Source: Chryseobacterium gleum
GTDB lineage: Bacteria; Bacteroidota; Bacteroidia; Flavobacteriales; Flavobacteriaceae
Assembly (NCBI GenBank): GCA_945881885.1
Contig: CAMCVI010000009.1
Span: 1-64,000, forward strand
DNA length: 64,000 nt
Direction: 5' to 3'
The translations under genes were made by a program, and so were the position numbers. A model generated the notes under the pieces. That model was given only the letters and a program-made list of their open reading frames with translations, searched no databases and was not told where the DNA came from. Shown here piece after piece: positions 58,769-64,000 of this stretch. How positions within the stretch are numbered: the stretch's first letter is position 1; each line of letters starts with the position of its first letter.

Positions 58769-60202
58769 ATGTTTTTTAATTCACTTCATTTTGCTGTTTT
58801 TTTACCCATAATTTTTATTTTATATTGGTTTGTTTTCAATAAAAATAAATCTTGGCAAAATAGTTTATTAATTATTGCAAGTTATTATTTTTATGCTTGT
58901 TGGGATTGGCGATTCCTTTTTTTATTGGTATTTTCAACTCTTTTAGATTATTTTTCAGGAATTCAAATTGAAAAAAGTAAATCAGTTAAGGAAAGTAAAT
59001 TCTGGTTTTGGTTGAGTATTATAATCAACTTGGGATTTTTAGGCATTTTTAAATATTATAACTTTTTTGCCACTTCATTCACCGAATTAATCAATGGTTT
59101 TGGATTTCAAGTAAATCCATTATTAATAAAAGTAATTTTACCTGTCGGAATTTCGTTTTACACCTTTCATGGCTTATCCTACGTTATCGATATTTATTAC
59201 AAACGCATTAAAGCAGAAACGAATTTCATCGATTATTCGCTTTTTGTAAGCTATTTTCCATTATTAGTTGCCGGACCTATTGAACGAGCCACACATTTAC
59301 TGCCTCAAGTAAAAGTAAAACGAGAATTTAATTTCGAAAAAGCCAAAGAAGGCGTTCATCAAATTATTTGGGGATTGGTAAAAAAAGTTGTCATTGCCGA
59401 TTCTTGTGCGTTGTATGCTAACGAAGTTTTCAACCATCAGGAACAAATGAATTCGTTGTCCTTATTATTAGGTGCAATTTATTTTGCTTTTCAAATTTAT
59501 GGCGATTTTTCAGGATATTCAGATATTGCGTTAGGCACTTCAAAATTATTTGGAATTGATTTATTGAAAAACTTTAATTTCCCCTATTTTTCAAGAGATA
59601 TTGCTGAGTTTTGGCGACGTTGGCACATTTCATTATCTTCATGGTTTAGAGATTATTTGTACATTCCATTAGGCGGAAGCAAAGGTGGAAAATGGATGCA
59701 AGTTCGTAATACGTTTGTAATATTTTTAGTCAGTGGTTTTTGGCACGGTGCCAATTGGACTTTTATTGCATGGGGTTTGCTAAATGCCATTTACTTTTTG
59801 CCCTTATTATTGTTAAATAGAAACAGAAATAATATAGAAGACATTCATTTTAAATTTAATTTTAATGGATTAAAAACGCTTTTTAAGATACTTATCACTT
59901 TTTCAATGACCACTTTTGCTTGGATATTTTTTAGAGCAAAATCTATTTCCGATGCTATTTTGTATATAAAAAACATGTTTACCAATTTGAATTTTGATAG
60001 TCAATATTTAAATAACGCTCGCTATGCACCAGAATTGTTATGGTTAATTGGTACTTTTATTTTATTTGAATGGTTTCATAAATACAAAACAGAACCCATT
60101 TCTGGAAAATATGAAAACATAAAATTATTGTTTTGTATTTTGACTATTTTAGCATTAGGCGTTTTTTCTGATTATAAAGAATTTATTTATTTTCAGTTTT
60201 AA
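58769..60202 (+). CDS. MBOAT family O-acyltransferase (AlgI/DltB-like)
   Basis: GISFYTFHGLSYVID, ISLSSWFRDYLYIPLGGSKGGKWMQVRNTFVIFLVSGFWHGANWTFIAWG. Confidence 0.94.
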   Translation: MFFNSLHFAVFLPIIFILYWFVFNKNKSWQNSLLIIASYYFYACWDWRFLFLLVFSTLLDYFSGIQIEKSKSVKESKFWFWLSIIINLGFLGIFKYYNFFATSFTELINGFGFQVNPLLIKVILPVGISFYTFHGLSYVIDIYYKRIKAETNFIDYSLFVSYFPLLVAGPIERATHLLPQVKVKREFNFEKAKEGVHQIIWGLVKKVVIADSCALYANEVFNHQEQMNSLSLLLGAIYFAFQIYGDFSGYSDIALGTSKLFGIDLLKNFNFPYFSRDIAEFWRRWHISLSSWFRDYLYIPLGGSKGGKWMQVRNTFVIFLVSGFWHGANWTFIAWGLLNAIYFLPLLLLNRNRNNIEDIHFKFNFNGLKTLFKILITFSMTTFAWIFFRAKSISDAILYIKNMFTNLNFDSQYLNNARYAPELLWLIGTFILFEWFHKYKTEPISGKYENIKLLFCILTILALGVFSDYKEFIYFQF

Positions 60203-61077
60203 TGAAACGATTTTTTAAACTATCAGTCGTATTTATTTTTATATTTTTTATAGCTTCATTGCTGTTAGATTTTATTTTTACTACAATAATTTCTCAATCA
60301 TCTGAACGAAATAAAGTTGAATATGTAATCCATTCCTTTGGGAAGAAATACGATGTCATTATTATGGGAACTTCTCGAGCCAATAACCATTTTGTTACAA
60401 ATTTGTTCGAAAAAAAAGGTTTAAAATCGTTTAATTATGGTATTAGCGGTTCGCATTTATTCGAAACGTCTTTGTTATTAAAAGTAATGATTGCCAATAA
60501 ATTTCAAATTAAGAATCTAATTTTGGAAGCTGATTTAAGTATTTGTAATGAAAAAAGAGACGAAGGAACAACTGCACGTTTTATGCCTTATATTCACACA
60601 AATACTATTATCAAAGAACATTATAAAAACCAATCAGATTTTAAACAACTCTATTATTTACCGTTTTATAGATATATAAAATTTGATGCAAAAATTGGTT
60701 TTAGAGAAGTTTATGAAGTTCTTTCCAAAAAACCGACTAACACGCTACAAAATAAAGGCTATTATCCTTTAATTTCAGACAAAAAAGGAAGCATGAAAAA
60801 TGATATTTCTACCTTAAAAGTGATCCGAAATAAATATTACGAAGAAATAAAAAAAATCTGTAAACAAAACAATATCAATTTAATTGTTGTGATGACACCA
60901 ATGTGTCAAAACACTAAAGGATTAGATTATTTTGATAAAGTAAAAAAACAATATCCAGAAATCAATAATTTTGAAAATATCGTAACAAATGATCGTTATT
61001 TTGCATCTTGCGGTCATTTGAATAACGAAGGTGCATTTATCTATACAAATCATATTATAAATACATTTTTCAAATAG
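60202..61077 (+). CDS. Membrane-anchored SGNH-hydrolase-like protein, putative acyl-transfer partner
   Basis: TM N-terminus, DVIIMGTSRANNHFV, C-terminal CGHLNNEGAFIYTNHI; 1-bp stop/start overlap (TAATG) with MBOAT gene. Confidence 0.75.
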   Translation: MKRFFKLSVVFIFIFFIASLLLDFIFTTIISQSSERNKVEYVIHSFGKKYDVIIMGTSRANNHFVTNLFEKKGLKSFNYGISGSHLFETSLLLKVMIANKFQIKNLILEADLSICNEKRDEGTTARFMPYIHTNTIIKEHYKNQSDFKQLYYLPFYRYIKFDAKIGFREVYEVLSKKPTNTLQNKGYYPLISDKKGSMKNDISTLKVIRNKYYEEIKKICKQNNINLIVVMTPMCQNTKGLDYFDKVKKQYPEINNFENIVTNDRYFASCGHLNNEGAFIYTNHIINTFFK

Positions 61078-61332
61078 CTATTTATCTTACTTTTTTTGTA
61101 ATTTTATGACTTGATTTTTCATTTAATACCCTAAAATTTCACTTATTTTTTCAATTTTTGTATTTTTTATTCTAAATTTTATGTTTTGTCTAAACACCTA
61201 TTAATCAGTATAATTATCTCTCAATTTTAATCGTTTTTTCGTCTTAAAAAAATGTTAATTGCTTGATATTCAGAAAAATAATAAAAATAGTTGTATCTTT
61301 GCAAAGTTAATTCAATAGGAGTGGTCTGATTT

Positions 61333-61386
61333 ATGTCAATCAAACACAATGTAAAAAATTCATTTTTTTACCCTTTTGAGAAATAA
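61333..61386 (+). CDS. Candidate 17-aa leader ORF (MSIKHNVKNSFFYPFEK)
   Basis: ATG at 61333, TAA at 61384-61386, downstream of TATCTTTG box (61294-61301), 6 bp before the next ATG. Confidence 0.3.
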   Translation: MSIKHNVKNSFFYPFEK

Positions 61387-61392
61387 ATTTAC

Positions 61393-62031
61393 ATGAGAAA
61401 AGACATTTTTTATTTTGGAGTTGCCATTGCATTTATTGCTATAATTAGTTCTGGTTTTAGTGCATTTAAAGAGGAATCAGTAACAGGATTTCATATCGAT
61501 GATTCCGAAGTTTACGAGTATCGAGTACCTTCAAAAGACGAATCGGTAAAGTTGAATTTTTCTATACCTTATACAGGAAATACTTTTATCGGTTTCACAC
61601 AAGCCCTAGGTGTCAAAGAATCAGCGGGTATTTACACTTTGGTTAATCCTTACGGTTACATGGGAAAATACCAATTCGGAAGAAGCACATTAAGACACAT
61701 TGGTGTTTACAACTTCAATAACTTCCTTAATAACCCTAATTTACAAGAAGATGCTTTTTATGCCTTATTGTGTATAAATAAATGGGAATTAAGAAAAGAA
61801 ATTAAAAATTATTCAGGTAGAATAATTAACGGAATCAAAATTTCAGAATCGGGATTATTAGCTGCAGCGCATTTAGCAGGTGCGAGCTCAGTAAAAGCAT
61901 ATCTTCGAAGTAATGGAAAAAATGGTTTTAAAGATGGTTTTGGAACTTCTTTAAGATCATACATTAAAAGATTTAACGGCTATGATACTTCTAACGTAAT
62001 ATCAAATAGATTCGCAAAAGTAACAGATTAA
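61393..62031 (+). CDS. Exported lysozyme/transglycosylase-like protein
   Basis: N-terminal TM/signal; GFTQALGVKESAGIYTLVNPYGYMGKYQFGRSTL transglycosylase-like motif. Confidence 0.65.
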   Translation: MRKDIFYFGVAIAFIAIISSGFSAFKEESVTGFHIDDSEVYEYRVPSKDESVKLNFSIPYTGNTFIGFTQALGVKESAGIYTLVNPYGYMGKYQFGRSTLRHIGVYNFNNFLNNPNLQEDAFYALLCINKWELRKEIKNYSGRIINGIKISESGLLAAAHLAGASSVKAYLRSNGKNGFKDGFGTSLRSYIKRFNGYDTSNVISNRFAKVTD

Positions 62032-62765
62032 TTTTTTTGAATAATAAAAATACAAGGTCGATTATGTAAATCGACCTTTTCTTTTTTCCAGTCGTTTACG
62101 GTTTTTGTTTTTATAAATTCTGTTGGCAAAGTTATATCGCATGCTATACACAAATTAGTTTGTGGGTGAAGTGTGGTTAAAATATCTTCTAAAAATTTAT
62201 TATTTCTGTAAGGCGTTTCCATAAAAAGTTGTGCCTGATTTTTTTCTTGAGACCATTTTTCTAAATTTCTCAAAGCACTTTTCTTTTCGTTTTTGTCAAT
62301 AGGTAAGTAGCCCGTAAAAGCAAAACTTTGACCGTTCATGCCGCTAGCCATTAATGCCATAAGAATAGAACTTGGTCCAACAAGTGGTATTACCTGAATG
62401 CCTTTTTCATGAGCTAATTTTACTATTACAGCTCCAGGATCTGCAACTCCCGGACATCCTGCTTCGCTCATTACGCCCATATTTATGCCGTTTAAAAGCG
62501 GTTGAATCATTTCATAATGCTCGGCAAATTCCGTATGTTTATTTAATGACCACAATTGCAAATTAGGTTGTGGTTTTTCGGGACAAATCGCCTTGATGCA
62601 TTTTCTAGCAGTTTTTTCATTCTCAACAATATAATGATCTAAAAGTTCAATACACCTTTTAATAGTTTGTGGCAACACATCGTTTGGATCAACTGATACT
62701 TCACCAGGATTTGATAAAGTACAAGGTATTAAATATAATTTACCAAATGTTGAGTTTGTATTCAT
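62028..62765 (-). CDS. RsmI-like tetrapyrrole-methylase-fold SAM-dependent methyltransferase
   Basis: GKLYLIPCTLSNP, MGVMSEAGCPGVADPGAVIVKLAHEKGIQVIPLVGPSSILMALMASG. Confidence 0.92.
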   Translation of the reverse strand: MNTNSTFGKLYLIPCTLSNPGEVSVDPNDVLPQTIKRCIELLDHYIVENEKTARKCIKAICPEKPQPNLQLWSLNKHTEFAEHYEMIQPLLNGINMGVMSEAGCPGVADPGAVIVKLAHEKGIQVIPLVGPSSILMALMASGMNGQSFAFTGYLPIDKNEKKSALRNLEKWSQEKNQAQLFMETPYRNNKFLEDILTTLHPQTNLCIACDITLPTEFIKTKTVNDWKKEKVDLHNRPCIFIIQKN

Positions 62766-62793
62766 CTTTTATTTTTTAGTAAAGAAAATGAGT

Positions 62794-63264
62794 CTATTTT
62801 ATACTAATGTAATTTAATTTTTCAGCAATTTTTACACATACTTCATCTAACAAATGAAACACCTGTTCAAAATCTTCTATTTCTCCGTAATACGGGTCTG
62901 GAACTTCAAACTCATTGGTTGCATGTAATTCATATAAAATTACTTTAACTTTTTGTTTTGATTGTTCATCTGGTGCTAAAGCTATTACGTTGTTGTAATT
63001 AGAAGTATCCATTACATAAATATGGTCAAAAGTTTCAAAATCAGATTTAGTAATTTGTCTACACTTTTGTTGACTAATATCGATGCCGAATTTTTTGGCA
63101 ATTAAAATAGAACGCTTGTCTGGTGGTGCTCCAACATGGTAATTTGCAGTTCCAGCACTATCTATTAAATATTCTTGTTTTGGGAGTTTTGATTGTAAAA
63201 TGCCTTCTGCTAATGGTGAACGACATATATTGCCTAAGCAAACCATTAAAACCTTGGTAGGCAT
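62794..63264 (-). CDS. Low molecular weight protein-tyrosine phosphatase
   Basis: VLMVCLGNICRSPLAEG, DPYYG. Confidence 0.94.
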   Translation of the reverse strand: MPTKVLMVCLGNICRSPLAEGILQSKLPKQEYLIDSAGTANYHVGAPPDKRSILIAKKFGIDISQQKCRQITKSDFETFDHIYVMDTSNYNNVIALAPDEQSKQKVKVILYELHATNEFEVPDPYYGEIEDFEQVFHLLDEVCVKIAEKLNYISIK

Positions 63265-63265
63265 T

Positions 63266-64000
63266 TTAAATACTTAGCTTTTTGTTAATGTCTTCCACAA
63301 ACTTTTTAAATTGTTTGTCGGTAGCTACTAAATTGTCCACTGTTTTTACCGCGTGCAATACGGTTGCATGATCTCTATCTCCAATTTGCGAACCAATATT
63401 TGCCAATGAAGCTTTAGTGAACTTTTTAGAAAAATACATGGCTAACTGACGTGCCTGAACAATGTGACGTTTTCTGGTTTTAGATTTTAAAGTTTCTGTA
63501 TCTAATTGAAAATAATCTGAAACCACTTTTTGAATGTAGTCAATAGAAATTTCACGTTTGATATTTTTCACAAACTTCTCTACAACTTGTTTGGCTAGTT
63601 CTAGGTTAATTTCACGTTTGTTGAATGAAGATTGCGCAATTAATGAAATAATAGCACCCTCTAATTCTCTAACGTTTGATTTTATATGTTTGGCTACGTA
63701 TTCTAAAATTTCATCAGGCATTTCAACGCCATCTCTGTATAAAATGTTTCTTAAGATAGAAATTCTTGTTTCGTAATCAGGTTGATGCAATTCTGCAGAC
63801 AATCCCCATTTGAATCTAGACAGTAAGCGTTGCTCGATGTCTTGCATGTCTACTGGCGCTTTGTCTGAAGTTAAAATAACTTGTTTTCCGTTTTGGTGTA
63901 AATAATTAAAAATGTGGAAAAATACATCTTGTGTTCCTGCTTTTCCTGATAAAAATTGAACATCATCAATAATTAAAACATCAATAAGTTGGTAGAAGTG
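63266..64000 (-). CDS. dnaA: Chromosomal replication initiator DnaA (5' part beyond window)
   Basis: Frame stays open to the edge: HFYQLIDVLIIDDVQFLSGKAGTQDVFFHIFNYLHQNGKQVILTSDKAPVDMQDIEQRLLSRFKWGLSAEL ...; C-terminal IGDRDHATVLHAVKTV. Confidence 0.96.
   Translation of the reverse strand, partial: HFYQLIDVLIIDDVQFLSGKAGTQDVFFHIFNYLHQNGKQVILTSDKAPVDMQDIEQRLLSRFKWGLSAELHQPDYETRISILRNILYRDGVEMPDEILEYVAKHIKSNVRELEGAIISLIAQSSFNKREINLELAKQVVEKFVKNIKREISIDYIQKVVSDYFQLDTETLKSKTRKRHIVQARQLAMYFSKKFTKASLANIGSQIGDRDHATVLHAVKTVDNLVATDKQFKKFVEDINKKLSI

Noticed and set aside
62040-62085. Hairpin AAGGTCGATTATGTAAATCGACCTT near the 3' end of the RsmI-like gene
   Set aside because: Lies within coding sequence (KVDLHNRPC); no U-run at stem base, may be coincidental.
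1-64000. CRISPR array, prophage, IS element, restriction or toxin-antitoxin system
   Set aside because: No regularly spaced 25-40 bp repeats, no cas, integrase, transposase, phage structural, R-M or TA proteins in any frame provided.

Overview
AT-rich Bacteroidota (Flavobacteriaceae-type) chromosomal window, mostly housekeeping genes with short intergenic gaps. It holds about 60 confident protein genes and two tRNAs (Val-TAC, Thr-TGT). Notable blocks are exbB-exbD, parA-parB-DUF5683-dapB-lepB-wbqC, the type IX secretion/gliding cluster gldJ-porU-porV, pdhA-pdhC, a tandem pair of guanidino-modifying enzymes, recR-ugd-MBOAT-SGNH, and the dnaA 3' part at the right edge. I see no CRISPR array, transposase, prophage, retron or DGR. 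The strongest unexplained signal is a set of heptanucleotide (period-7) tandem tracts at several unrelated loci, each with a different unit (CTATNNT/ATAGNNN, AAGTCAR, AAATTCC/GGAATTT, CCCAACA). One pair brackets, in inverted orientation, a four-helix-bundle (S23/IVP-like) gene inserted between lepB and dapB. One tract lies inside the pdhC coding sequence. Other points are a two-copy 26-bp palindromic element, a TonB-like protein with an extra N-terminal TM segment located away from exbBD, a possible leaderless recR with an odd upstream hairpin, a small leader ORF, and a perfect dyad at the pepT promoter. Family calls come from reading motifs; no database search was run.
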